Assembly (NCBI GenBank): GCA_045596385.1
Contig: JAZOCC010000024.1
Location: 1-64,000, forward strand
DNA: 64,000 nucleotides
Source of the DNA: SIG307 sp045596385
Lineage (GTDB): Bacteria; Bacillota; Clostridia; Lachnospirales; Lachnospiraceae
Direction of reading: 5' to 3'
In this document: in pieces, positions 8,265 through 16,663 of the stretch
How the letters are laid out: each line of letters opens with the position of its first letter
How positions within the stretch are numbered: position 1 is the stretch's first letter
Program-made: the position numbers and the translations under genes
The notes under the pieces: model-generated
The model's database searches: none
What the model saw: the letters and a program-made list of their open reading frames with translations, nothing else
Told to the model about the DNA's origin: nothing

Positions 8265-8984
8265 ATGGAACATGAGAAAAAAGGTTTGAATCGTGACATT
8301 ATTAAATGCATCGGTATGTTTACCATGCTGTTAAATCATGTTGCACATGCGTTACTGACACCGGGAACCCTGGTGTATAACGTGTGCATCGGTGTGGGAT
8401 ATTTTACGGCAATTACCATGTGCTACTTTTTGGTGGAGGGCTACGAATATACCCGTTCCAAGAAAAAGTATGCCATGCGTCTACTGGTATTCGGCTTGCT
8501 GTCCCAGGTGCCGTTTATGTTGCTGTTTCAGGCGCCGGCGCTTAACATGCTGTTCAGCTTGTTGATTTGCTTCGGTATGCTGTGTATTTTGGATAAGTTT
8601 GAGGGAACATGGTACAGAGAGCTGTTGGTAGTGCTGTTGTTTATTGTATCGATTTTTTCGGATTGGCCGCTGATGGCGCCGGCCTTTACTTTGTTGTTCC
8701 GCTGGAGCAACAAGAATCGTACAAAGCTTCTGCTTTCTTACGGAATCTCAATTGCAATTTTTTGCTTTTTGAACGGACCGAACTATCTGTTGACGGAGTC
8801 CATTGGCGGAGCGGTTTTACACGTTTTATTGGAGTCTCTGGCATTGGTGGCATCCGGAGTCGTGATTTTGTTCTTCTATAACGGGAAGAAGGCTACTGTG
8901 GCGCCGAAGTTCTTTAAGTGGTTTTTCTATCTGTTCTATCCGGTGCATCTGACGGTATTGTATGTGCTGACACTGGTGCTGTAA
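8265..8984 (+). CDS. TraX-family integral membrane protein
   Basis: 239 residues, ATG at 8265 with AAGGAG upstream. About seven hydrophobic segments and the family hallmarks: an N-terminal LNRDIIKCIGMFTMLLNHVAH, then GYEYTRSKKKYAMRLLVFGLLSQVPF and a C-terminal FFYLFYPVHLTVLY. TraX was described as the F-pilin N-acetylase. Firmicute homologues are acyltransferase-like membrane proteins on chromosomes without conjugation genes, and their substrate is unknown. No transfer genes lie nearby, so the name denotes the family only. Confidence 0.85.
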   Translation: MEHEKKGLNRDIIKCIGMFTMLLNHVAHALLTPGTLVYNVCIGVGYFTAITMCYFLVEGYEYTRSKKKYAMRLLVFGLLSQVPFMLLFQAPALNMLFSLLICFGMLCILDKFEGTWYRELLVVLLFIVSIFSDWPLMAPAFTLLFRWSNKNRTKLLLSYGISIAIFCFLNGPNYLLTESIGGAVLHVLLESLALVASGVVILFFYNGKKATVAPKFFKWFFYLFYPVHLTVLYVLTLVL

Positions 8985-9036
8985 CCGTGAAAAAGACAGA
9001 AGAAGCCTTAGAAAGCATAGAAGTGTGAAATAGTTC

Positions 9037-9065
9037 TTGAATCATAACGCGTTTTTCGCTATAAT
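9037..9065 (+). promoter_or_regulatory. Sigma-A-type promoter for the PEGA-domain gene
   Basis: TTGAAT at 9037, 17-nt spacer, TATAAT at 9060, placed 33 nt before the start codon. Confidence 0.7.
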
Positions 9066-9098
9066 GTTGTTCATAGGCATATGCCGGAAGGAGTATAC

Positions 9099-10595
9099 AT
9101 GAAGAGTGAAAAACGCGTTCTTTTTTTGTTGGCAGCGTCTGCGGTGGTAATTCTCCTGGTGACGGTGCTGACACTTTTTTCGGGAAAAGATGAGCCTGCC
9201 GGAACGAAACAGCCGGGAAAGGGCCCGAGGGTGACAGCCGGGGCAAAAGTAACCGGTGAGATTACAGCGGAGCATAACAAGCTGATGATGATAAAGTCGG
9301 TGGATACCGGGGCGAGTACCATTGTATTATATGATTTGGAGGATGGTGGCGAGGTAACGCTTTCCTATGATGTGGCAGCGGATATCCGCAGCAAGTACGG
9401 GAGTCTCACTTATGCGGCGTCCTTGACCTACGGGCAGATTGTCCGGGCGGAGTATGCCGGCGAGGGACGCCTTGTAAAGATGCAGCTATCCGGAGAGCAT
9501 TGGGAGCTTCACGGAGTGGAGGAATTTTCGATTACGGACAGCACTCTTACGGTGAATAATACCACCTATAAGTTGACGGAAGCGACGATTGCTTATTGTG
9601 AAGGCGAGAAAATCGCTCTGGGTGAGGTGCGGGACATTGACCGGGTAGAACTGTGCGGTATGGCGTCCGAGATATTGACGATTCATGTGGTAAAGGGCCA
9701 CGGTTCCATTAAACTTGTAAATTGTACGGAATTTCAGGGGGCGAAAGTTACCTTTAAGGACGAGAGTCATGTGTTAGATGGAGAACCGACCTATCTGGTG
9801 AGGGAAGGAAAGTATACCGTATCCGTAGTCGGAGAGAAAAATGCCGCGGCGGCAGAGGTGACTGTAGCGCGGAATGAGCAGGTAGTGATTGATTTATACG
9901 AATACGGCGGTGCGCCGGTAGAGACGGCACAGGTACGGTTTAAGGTGACGCCGTTTTCCGCAGTACTTAAGATTGACGGAGAACGGGTGGAGTATTACGA
10001 GCAGGATTTGGTACTGGAGTACGGCGAGCATGAAGTGGTGGCAGAGCTGGGCGGTTACGTGACCTATAAAGCGTACCTGACTGTTTCCAGACCGTATCAT
10101 ACCTTCCGGATTGATTTGCAGGAGCGTCCGGCAGGAGAGGGCGATTCCGGAGACGGAACCGGAACGGAAGACGGTTCGGAAGCAGGTGGTTCCCAGAGCG
10201 GAAACGATGGTCCGGAGACCGGAGACGGCACCCCGGAAGGAGACGGTAACGGTTTCTCAGAGACTCAGGGGGAGAATGCTTCCGGAGAAGGGAACGGAGA
10301 AAATGCCGGTGGAGGAAACGGCGGCGAGGAGACTTCAGACCGTCGTTATGTACCGATCGGTGAAGCCGGCGGATACGAATACGACAAAGAATTCAGTACC
10401 TTTTTGCTGGAGCCGGCGGGAGCGATTGTTTTGATTGACGGAGTCAGTCTCGGTGCGGCACCGGTAGAGTTTGAAAAGATTTTAGGCACCTATACCATTA
10501 CCTTGAAAAAGAACGGTAAGGAAAAGGAGTATACCGTGACTGTGGACGAGGGCAGCTTTGAAGGAGACGTGTACTGGAAATTTTCCATGAATTAA
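9099..10595 (+). CDS. Membrane-anchored PEGA-domain protein
   Basis: 498 residues, ATG at 9099 with GGAAGGAG 6 nt upstream. An N-terminal transmembrane helix (VLFLLAASAVVILLVTVLTLF) anchors a large extracytoplasmic part. Beta-rich domains are followed by a PEGA-like repeat (about 265-345, VTPFSAVLKIDGERVE), a Gly/Glu/Asn/Ser-rich low-complexity linker (about 350-425) and a second PEGA-like repeat (about 435-498, LLEPAGAIVLIDGVSLGAAPVEF). PEGA domains are surface-layer or carbohydrate-contact modules. It has its own promoter, and a HAD gene follows 15 nt downstream. The precise ligand is unknown. Confidence 0.8.
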   Translation: MKSEKRVLFLLAASAVVILLVTVLTLFSGKDEPAGTKQPGKGPRVTAGAKVTGEITAEHNKLMMIKSVDTGASTIVLYDLEDGGEVTLSYDVAADIRSKYGSLTYAASLTYGQIVRAEYAGEGRLVKMQLSGEHWELHGVEEFSITDSTLTVNNTTYKLTEATIAYCEGEKIALGEVRDIDRVELCGMASEILTIHVVKGHGSIKLVNCTEFQGAKVTFKDESHVLDGEPTYLVREGKYTVSVVGEKNAAAAEVTVARNEQVVIDLYEYGGAPVETAQVRFKVTPFSAVLKIDGERVEYYEQDLVLEYGEHEVVAELGGYVTYKAYLTVSRPYHTFRIDLQERPAGEGDSGDGTGTEDGSEAGGSQSGNDGPETGDGTPEGDGNGFSETQGENASGEGNGENAGGGNGGEETSDRRYVPIGEAGGYEYDKEFSTFLLEPAGAIVLIDGVSLGAAPVEFEKILGTYTITLKKNGKEKEYTVTVDEGSFEGDVYWKFSMN

Positions 10596-10610
10596 CGGAA
10601 AGGACAAGTT

Positions 10611-11264
10611 ATGAAATACAAGTATATTTTATTTGATTTGGACGGAACGGTAACCAATCCGGAGGAGGGCATTACGAAAAGCTTTGCCTATGCTCTGGAG
10701 CATATGGGCATTCATGTGGAGGACCGGACCGAGCTTCGTAAGGTCATCGGACCGCCGCTTTTGCAGTCCTTTGACGAGTTTTATCATTTTACGAAGGAAC
10801 AGGCCTTAGAGGCTACCGCCAAGTATAGAGAGCGGTACGGTGATGTGGGCTGGGCGGAGAACGAAGTGTATGACGGCGTGGAAGAGATGTTACAGGCCTT
10901 GTCCGAGGCGGGGGCGAAGCTGATTCTGGCCACATCTAAGCCGGAGCGTTACGCAGTGCGGATTATGGAGCATTTCGGCCTCGCAAAGTATTTTACCATG
11001 CTTTGCGGCGCAGACGATTATGCCAAGGACCGCAGTACAAAGGAGCAGGTAGTCCGTTATGCCCTGGAGCAGAACGGAATCACCGATACAGGGGAAGTGA
11101 TTATGGTAGGCGACCGGAACTTTGATGTGATCGGTGCCGCCGCATTGGGGATTCAGACCATCGGAGTTTTGTATGGGTTTGGGGATGAAGAGGAGTTGTC
11201 ATCCGCAGGTGCGATGCATCTGGTAAAGACACCGCAGGAGTTGACGGAGTATTTGCTGGGCTGA
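10611..11264 (+). CDS. HAD-superfamily hydrolase, phosphoglycolate phosphatase/5'-nucleotidase-like
   Basis: 217 residues, ATG at 10611 with GGAAAGGA upstream. HAD motif I FDLDGTVTNPEEG (Asp nucleophile about residue 9), motif II ATSKPE (Thr about 107, with the Lys next to it), and motif IV VMVGDRNFDVIGA. The cap is helical (about 15-80), i.e. subclass IA as in PGPase, beta-phosphoglucomutase and PpaX. The NPEEGI start is common in HAD 5'-nucleotidases of Firmicutes. The substrate cannot be assigned. It lies in the same direction as, and close to, the PEGA gene. Confidence 0.88.
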   Translation: MKYKYILFDLDGTVTNPEEGITKSFAYALEHMGIHVEDRTELRKVIGPPLLQSFDEFYHFTKEQALEATAKYRERYGDVGWAENEVYDGVEEMLQALSEAGAKLILATSKPERYAVRIMEHFGLAKYFTMLCGADDYAKDRSTKEQVVRYALEQNGITDTGEVIMVGDRNFDVIGAAALGIQTIGVLYGFGDEEELSSAGAMHLVKTPQELTEYLLG

Positions 11265-11395
11265 TTATGACGGCTCGACCGTCTTTGGGCAACAAACAGC
11301 GGAGCGGATGCGACAAACCGGCGGAGACAAAATAAGAGGTGGGACTATATATTAGGGCAGAGATGCGGAAGAAACCGCAGAAAAAGGAGGACATT

Positions 11396-12346
11396 ATGGA
11401 CAAAACAACAAAAGCAGTACTGAAGTTAATGGGAATAGTCGTTGTTGCCATTGCAGTACTCATCGTTCTCTTTAGTTCGTTTTACACGATTAAGGAGCAG
11501 GAACAGGCAGTGGTGACAACCTTCGGTGTACCGAACACAATGAGCGAGCCGGGGCTTCATGTGAAGATTCCGTTTGTACAGAAGGTGGAAAAGGTAAATA
11601 CCACGATTAAGGGCTTTGCCATTGGATATGATGAAGCCACCGGTATGTCAAGAGAGGACGAGTCTCTGATGATTACGTCCGACTATAACTTTGTAAATGT
11701 AGACTTTTATGTGGAGTATAAGGTATCGGATCCGGTAAAGGCGCTGTATGCGTCGGAGGAACCGGTGAAAATATTAAAGAATGTGGCACAGTCCTGTATT
11801 CGTTCCACGGTAGGACAGTATCCTGTGGATAGTGTGATTACCACCGGTAAGAATGAGATTCAGGCAGAGATTAAGGAGCGTATTATTGCGGAATTGACAA
11901 AGCAGGATATCGGTATCCAGCTGGTGAATATTACGATTCAGGACGCGGAGCCGCCGACTGCCGAGGTTATGGAAGCCTTCAAGGAGGTAGAAACCGCAAA
12001 GCAGGGGAAGGAAACTGCGATTAATAATGCCAATAAGTACCGGAATGAAATGCTTCCGAATGCAGAAGCTCAGATTGATAAGATTAAAAAAGAAGCGGAA
12101 GCTACCAGAGAAGCCCGCATCAACGAGGCGGAAGGTCAGGCGGCGCGCTTTAACGCACTGTATGAGGAGTATATTAAGTATCCGCTCATTACGAAGCAGC
12201 GTATGTATTATGAAACCATGGAAGAACTCCTTCCGGATTTGAAACTGATTATCGACAGCAGTGACGGTTCCGTGGAAAAGTGGTTGCCGCTGGATTCCTG
12301 GGAATCCGACAGCCCGGCAGCATCACTGGCACCGGTAATGCAGTAA
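11396..12346 (+). CDS. hflK: SPFH-domain membrane protein HflK-like
   Basis: 316 residues, ATG at 11396 preceded by AAAAAGGAGG. One N-terminal transmembrane helix (LMGIVVVAIAVLIVLFSSFYTI), then an SPFH/band-7 domain (about 30-215) beginning IKEQEQAVVTTFGVP and PGLHVKIPFVQKVEKV. A long Glu/Ala coiled coil (KKEAEATREARINEAEGQAARFN) follows. HflK and HflC form a membrane cage around FtsH and modulate its proteolysis. hflC follows 18 nt downstream. K/C assignment follows the gene order; both are SPFH proteins and could be swapped. Confidence 0.85.
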   Translation: MDKTTKAVLKLMGIVVVAIAVLIVLFSSFYTIKEQEQAVVTTFGVPNTMSEPGLHVKIPFVQKVEKVNTTIKGFAIGYDEATGMSREDESLMITSDYNFVNVDFYVEYKVSDPVKALYASEEPVKILKNVAQSCIRSTVGQYPVDSVITTGKNEIQAEIKERIIAELTKQDIGIQLVNITIQDAEPPTAEVMEAFKEVETAKQGKETAINNANKYRNEMLPNAEAQIDKIKKEAEATREARINEAEGQAARFNALYEEYIKYPLITKQRMYYETMEELLPDLKLIIDSSDGSVEKWLPLDSWESDSPAASLAPVMQ

Positions 12347-12364
12347 GAGGAAGGGGGATTTGAC

Positions 12365-13267
12365 ATGGAAGAGAATTTAGAGAGATACCCGCAGAAGTCG
12401 GGCGTGGGAAAATGGATTGTCATCGCAATTGTGGCAGTGGTACTGTTTGTTTTATCCCAGACCTGTCTGGTAGTGACCTATCAGGATGAGTATAAGCTGG
12501 TAAAACAGTTCGGCAAGGTGGTTAAGATTGTGGACCGGCCGGGGCTTAGTGTGAAAGTTCCGTTTATTCAGACGGTAGATACCCTTCCGAAGGAAATGCT
12601 GGTGTACGATTTACAGCCTTCGGATGTTATTACCATGGATAAAAAGACTATGGTATGTGACAGCTACGTGCTTTGGAAGATTTCCGACCCGCAGAAGTTT
12701 GTTCAGACGTTGAATTCCAAGATATATGCGGAGGATCGTATCAATACCACCGTATATAATGCGATGAAAAATGTGATTTCCAGCATGGAGCAGACGGAAG
12801 TGATTTCCGGCCGCGACGGAGCCTTAAGCGAAAAGATTCGCGGAAACATCGGCAATACCATGGAACAGTACGGCATTGATTTGATTTCCGTAGAGACGAA
12901 GCATCTGGATTTGCCGGGAGACAATAAGGCGGCAGTGTACGAGCGTATGATTTCCGAGCGTAACAACATTGCGGCACAGTACACCGCAGAGGGTGAAGCA
13001 GAGGCAACAAAGATTCGTACCCAGACCGATAACGAAGTGGCCATCAGCTTGTCCGAGGCTGAAGCGGAAGCAGAGAAAATTGTTGCGGAGGGTGAAGCGG
13101 AGTACATGAGAATTATGTCTACCGTATACGGAGATGAGTCCAGAAGCGAGTTTTACACCTTCGTACGTTCTCTGGATGCGGCGAAGGCATCCCTGGTCGG
13201 CAAGAACAAGACGGTAATCCTTTCCGAGGATTCTCCGATGGCGGATATTTTTAATAAAATTAAATAG
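12365..13267 (+). CDS. hflC: SPFH-domain membrane protein HflC-like
   Basis: 300 residues, ATG at 12365 with a GAGGAAGGGGG-type site upstream. A single transmembrane helix (WIVIAIVAVVLFVLSQTCLVV) is followed by the SPFH domain (YQDEYKLVKQFGKVVKIVDRPGLSVKVPFIQ), the conserved YDLQPSDVITMDKK strand and a C-terminal helix rich in Ala/Glu (SLSEAEAEAEKIVAEGEAEY). The C-terminal FYTFVRSLDAAKASL is typical of HflC. It pairs with the upstream gene to regulate FtsH at the membrane. Confidence 0.87.
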   Translation: MEENLERYPQKSGVGKWIVIAIVAVVLFVLSQTCLVVTYQDEYKLVKQFGKVVKIVDRPGLSVKVPFIQTVDTLPKEMLVYDLQPSDVITMDKKTMVCDSYVLWKISDPQKFVQTLNSKIYAEDRINTTVYNAMKNVISSMEQTEVISGRDGALSEKIRGNIGNTMEQYGIDLISVETKHLDLPGDNKAAVYERMISERNNIAAQYTAEGEAEATKIRTQTDNEVAISLSEAEAEAEKIVAEGEAEYMRIMSTVYGDESRSEFYTFVRSLDAAKASLVGKNKTVILSEDSPMADIFNKIK

Positions 13268-13290
13268 CGGATACGTATAGAACGTAAGAA

Positions 13291-13337
13291 AGAGGCAGAT
13301 GATGTTTTCGGAGGATGACAGTCTGCCTCTTGCGGTT
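13291..13337 (+). terminator. Probable terminator after hflC
   Basis: AGAGGCAGA at 13291-13299 pairs with TCTGCCTCT at 13322-13330. The following T run is short and interrupted, so termination may be partial. Confidence 0.55.
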
Positions 13338-13403
13338 TTCGAAAAAAAGAAGTAAAATAGAGTGCATAGAAACAGAAACGACAGACGAAAGGCGGAAGAA
13401 ACC

Positions 13404-14096
13404 ATGCATATTACATTAACCGGAAATTTAGGGAGCGGAAAGTCCACACTGAGTAAGATTTTAGAGGCAGAGTACGGCTATGAAATCTTTTCTACGGGAA
13501 AGGTGATTCGTCAGATTGCCGAAGAGCAGGGTGTCAGTGTATTGGAAATGAATAAGCTGATGGAAAAGGATCATAAATACGACCATATGATTGATGATAC
13601 CACGGCGCGGATTTCCAGAGAGCAGAAGGATAAGAAGCTTTTGTTCGATTCCCGATTGGCCTGGAATTTTGTGGAAGAATCTTTTAAAGTATTTCTGTCC
13701 GTAAGCCTGCCGGTGGCGGCGTCCCGTGTACTCGGTGATACCAGCCGCGGGGAAGTGGAGTCCTACAAGTCTGTGGAGGAATGTATGGCGAGTCTGAAAG
13801 AACGTGCGGCAACGGAGGACCGTCGTTATAAGGAGATTTACGGCATCGAGTATTTTAATTATGCGAATTATAATTTAGTGCTGGATTCCAGCGATTGTGC
13901 ACCGGATGTTCTTGCACAGATTCTGGTGCAGGAAGCATGTGCTGCTGAGGAAAAGTTTGCAAAGGGAGAAAGAGTCGGTACGAAGCTGATTCTGGACAAG
14001 AATCGTCCGGAGGAAGATTTTGCCAAGGAAAAGGCGGAGGGTGCCGTAAGCTTGCAGACGATTTGCGGCGTGGAGTTTCTTGTTGTTGAGCTGTAA
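13404..14096 (+). CDS. Cytidylate kinase-like P-loop protein
   Basis: 230 residues, ATG at 13404 with GGCGGAAG upstream. P-loop GNLGSGKST at about 6-14, then FSTGKVIRQIAEEQGVSVLEMNKLMEKD, a cytidylate-kinase-2-type substrate region, and FDSRLAWNFVEESFKVFLSV for Walker B and strand 3. The lid Arg-rich RAATEDRRYKEIYG is visible. The family transfers phosphate from ATP to (d)CMP, but many Firmicute paralogues of this kind are uncharacterised. The C-terminal 60 residues (KGERVGTKLILDKNRPEEDFAKE) exceed the core kinase. True CMP kinase (cmk) function is not proven. Confidence 0.75.
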   Translation: MHITLTGNLGSGKSTLSKILEAEYGYEIFSTGKVIRQIAEEQGVSVLEMNKLMEKDHKYDHMIDDTTARISREQKDKKLLFDSRLAWNFVEESFKVFLSVSLPVAASRVLGDTSRGEVESYKSVEECMASLKERAATEDRRYKEIYGIEYFNYANYNLVLDSSDCAPDVLAQILVQEACAAEEKFAKGERVGTKLILDKNRPEEDFAKEKAEGAVSLQTICGVEFLVVEL

Positions 14097-14210
14097 GGCG
14101 AAAGATAAGGAAAGCGGCTACTGTTTTCGGTGAAAATGAGGTTTGAAGTAAAAGGAAGAAATCGACTTCTTTGACAGTAATACAATACCATAGGAAAACG
14201 AAAACCGGGA

Positions 14211-14232
14211 CATACTGAGAGGGATTCAGTAT
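14211..14232 (+). other. Small inverted repeat ahead of the ytvI-like gene
   Basis: ATACTGA at 14212-14218 and TCAGTAT at 14226-14232 face each other across 7 nt, just before the ribosome-binding site. The upstream CCATA at 14188 and CATACTG at 14211 are 18 nt apart, a weak match to sporulation sigma-E/G promoters. Confidence 0.35.
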
Positions 14233-14252
14233 ACCGGAAGGAGCGTGATGCT

Positions 14253-15317
14253 ATGGGAAAGTCGGCGTTTTTACAGGAAAAGTATGTACGAATTTATAAA
14301 GTGATCGGAGTAACGGCGGGAGTGTACCTTGTGTTTCGCTATGCACTTCCGCTGTTTGCACCCTTTCTGGTGGCATATCTGCTGGCATGTGCGGTACGTC
14401 CCGTTGTTTCTTTTATGAAGAGAAGACTTCGTATTCCTATGGGAGTAGGAGCAACTTTCGTGATTTTACTGTTTGTGGGAGTGCTGGGTACGGGTGTGTT
14501 TTTTCTTGGGAAGCTTTTGATTGAACAGGTAGTACGATTGATCGAGAATTACGAAAGTTACCGGAAGACTACACTTGCTGTGGCGGAACGATTTTGCGGC
14601 AGGGTGGACGGATGGTTTTCCCTGGCTTCCGGAACGGCAAAAGGGCTCATGTATACCGGACTGGACCGAATCGGTGAGACGGTGAATCATGATGTATTGC
14701 CGAAGCTGTCGGGACAATCTTTGGCGGTATTAGGGCGTTTGGTATACGGGATTGCTGGTGTGATAATTGCATTTGTGGCAGCGGTATTGCTCTTAAGCGA
14801 GCGGGAAAAATATGCAAAAGGGTATCGCAGGAGTCCCTTTTATGCGGAAGCAAAGCAAGTATTGGGGAGATTATCGGCTGCCGGGGCTGCATATTTGAAG
14901 ACGCAGTTTATTATTATGCTGTTGGTGGCTATCGTTTGTACGGTGGGTTTTTTATTTGTGAAAAGAGAGTATGCATTGTTGCTGGGAATCGGTGTGGCGG
15001 TGTTGGATGCGTTCCCTGTGCTGGGCTCCGGCGTAATTCTGGTGCCTTGGGCAGTGATATGCTTGTTAAAAGGCAGTTATGTACAGGTGGCAATCTTAGC
15101 GTTAATGTATTTGTTATGTGTATTGATAAGAGAAGGTTTGGAGCCGAAGCTTCTCGGAAACCGAATCGGAATACCGCCGCTTTATACGTTGATGGCGGTA
15201 TATGTGGGAGTGGAACTGTTCGGACTATGGGGGGTGATTTTAGGCCCCTTCGGACTGGTGATTATCCGGGCGGTGCTGGATGCGGAAAATGATGAACCGG
15301 AGGAAGCCGGGACGTAA
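14253..15317 (+). CDS. ytvI: AI-2E/UPF0118 family permease, sporulation YtvI type
   Basis: 354 residues, ATG at 14253 with GGAAGGAG upstream. About seven to eight transmembrane helices: an N-terminal pair, a central amphipathic region (RLIENYESYRKTTLAVAERF), and a C-terminal block with the family signature LDAFPVLGSGVILVPWA and EPKLLGNRIGIPPL. The AI-2E-type family includes exporters and cation/proton antiporters. The YtvI branch belongs to the sporulation regulon in Bacillus, and the length and signature fit that branch. A possible weak sporulation promoter lies at 14188-14217. Confidence 0.8.
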   Translation: MGKSAFLQEKYVRIYKVIGVTAGVYLVFRYALPLFAPFLVAYLLACAVRPVVSFMKRRLRIPMGVGATFVILLFVGVLGTGVFFLGKLLIEQVVRLIENYESYRKTTLAVAERFCGRVDGWFSLASGTAKGLMYTGLDRIGETVNHDVLPKLSGQSLAVLGRLVYGIAGVIIAFVAAVLLLSEREKYAKGYRRSPFYAEAKQVLGRLSAAGAAYLKTQFIIMLLVAIVCTVGFLFVKREYALLLGIGVAVLDAFPVLGSGVILVPWAVICLLKGSYVQVAILALMYLLCVLIREGLEPKLLGNRIGIPPLYTLMAVYVGVELFGLWGVILGPFGLVIIRAVLDAENDEPEEAGT

Positions 15318-15346
15318 AAACACAAGAAAACCGGAGGAGATGGAAT

Positions 15347-16525
15347 ATGACCGGATGGTTGGTAAAGCTATTTGTAAAAAATCATGAACAGGCGCAGTTG
15401 CCGGAGGTGCGAGCCTCCTATGGGAAGCTGTCGGGAGTTGTGGGAATTGTATGCAATGTGTTGTTATTTGCGGCGAAATTTTTGCTGGGAACACTGACAG
15501 CCTCTGTGGCGATTACTGCGGATGCATTTAATAATTTGGGAGACGCGTCCTCCGGAATCGTAAGTTTTTTAGGATTTAAAATGGCCAGCCGGCCGGCGGA
15601 TAAAGAGCATCCCTACGGACATGCCCGGTACGAGTATCTGGCAGGTCTTACGGTGTGTGTACTGATTTTGGTAATCGGCGTGGAATTGTTTAAGGAGAGT
15701 TTTTTGAAGATTCTTCACCCAAATCCGGTATCCTTTTCCTGGATAACGATTATTGTGCTGCTTTTGGCTATCGGTGTTAAGTTATGGCTGGCGGTGTTTA
15801 ACCGGACGCTGGGGAAGAAAATCAATTCCCAGACGTTGCTTGCAACGGCAGCAGACAGCAGAAATGATGTGATTGCCACAGGTGTGGTTATCGTAGCCAC
15901 GGTGTTGTCTTATTTGATACAGTTCCAATTGGACGGATATATGGGACTTTTGGTGGCGTTATTTATTCTTTACAGCGGAGTAAATCTTGTGAAGGAGACT
16001 CTTGATCCGATTCTCGGAAAGGCGGCGGACGAGGAACTGGTAAAGGAGATTGAAAAACGGATTATGGGCTATCCGGGAGTGTTGGGAACCCATGATTTGA
16101 TGATGCATGATTACGGACCGGGGCGCATGTTCGGCAGTGTACACGTAGAGGTGGCGGCAGAAGAGGATGTTTTAAAGAGCCATGATATGGTAGATAACAT
16201 CGAACGCGATTTTCTGAGAGAATTGAATATTCATCTCATTGTACATATGGATCCGATTGTGACAAAGGATGAGTCGGTGCGGAATTTGCGACATTGGCTG
16301 GCAAAGGAAGTAAAAAAGGTACATGAGGAGTTGACGATACACGATTTGCGTGTGGTACCGGGAGAGACCCATACAAATGTAATATTTGATTGCGTGGTGC
16401 CGCGGGGGCTGAAGCGGAGTGATGAAGAGATAAAGGAAGCAATCGACCGGTTGGTAAAAGAGACATATCCGAATTATTATTGTGTCATAACGGTGGATCA
16501 TAGCTATACGGAAATGATAAATTGA
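15347..16525 (+). CDS. Cation diffusion facilitator (CDF) transporter
   Basis: 392 residues, ATG at 15347 with CCGGAGG upstream. Six transmembrane helices with the CDF signature (TADAFNNLGDASSG, ADKEHPYGHARYEYLAG) and TM5 ATAADSRNDV, which carries the membrane metal-site Asp residues. A C-terminal cytoplasmic dimerisation domain (about 210-300) has HDLMMHDYGPGRMFGSVHVEV, followed by an additional about 90-residue extension (VRNLRHWLAKEVKKVHEELTIHDLRVV) repeating the ferredoxin-like fold. The family exports divalent cations (Zn, Fe, Mn) by proton antiport; the metal is not identified. It is 29 nt from the ytvI-like gene. Confidence 0.88.
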   Translation: MTGWLVKLFVKNHEQAQLPEVRASYGKLSGVVGIVCNVLLFAAKFLLGTLTASVAITADAFNNLGDASSGIVSFLGFKMASRPADKEHPYGHARYEYLAGLTVCVLILVIGVELFKESFLKILHPNPVSFSWITIIVLLLAIGVKLWLAVFNRTLGKKINSQTLLATAADSRNDVIATGVVIVATVLSYLIQFQLDGYMGLLVALFILYSGVNLVKETLDPILGKAADEELVKEIEKRIMGYPGVLGTHDLMMHDYGPGRMFGSVHVEVAAEEDVLKSHDMVDNIERDFLRELNIHLIVHMDPIVTKDESVRNLRHWLAKEVKKVHEELTIHDLRVVPGETHTNVIFDCVVPRGLKRSDEEIKEAIDRLVKETYPNYYCVITVDHSYTEMIN

Positions 16526-16588
16526 TAATATTATTTTGGTGAATTAAAACAATAAAACAGAAAATAGCACAAAATACCGAATGTTTGC

Positions 16589-16617
16589 TTGAAAAATAGA
16601 ACCTTTTGTGGTATAAT
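16589..16617 (+). promoter_or_regulatory. Promoter for the chemoreceptor gene
   Basis: TTGAAA at 16589, 17-nt spacer, TATAAT at 16612, 46 nt before the start codon. Confidence 0.75.
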
Positions 16618-16663
16618 TTCTTATAGTTACACTTTGCTGTTTATACAGAAAGGACGAGAAGGT

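Noticed and set aside
8265..8984. Conjugation gene cluster around the TraX-like protein
   Set aside because: No relaxase, coupling protein or VirB-type genes nearby; TraX homologues are common on Firmicute chromosomes.
14158..14210. TTGACA near 14171 as a vegetative promoter for the ytvI-like gene
   Set aside because: No acceptable -10 element at 16-18 nt.
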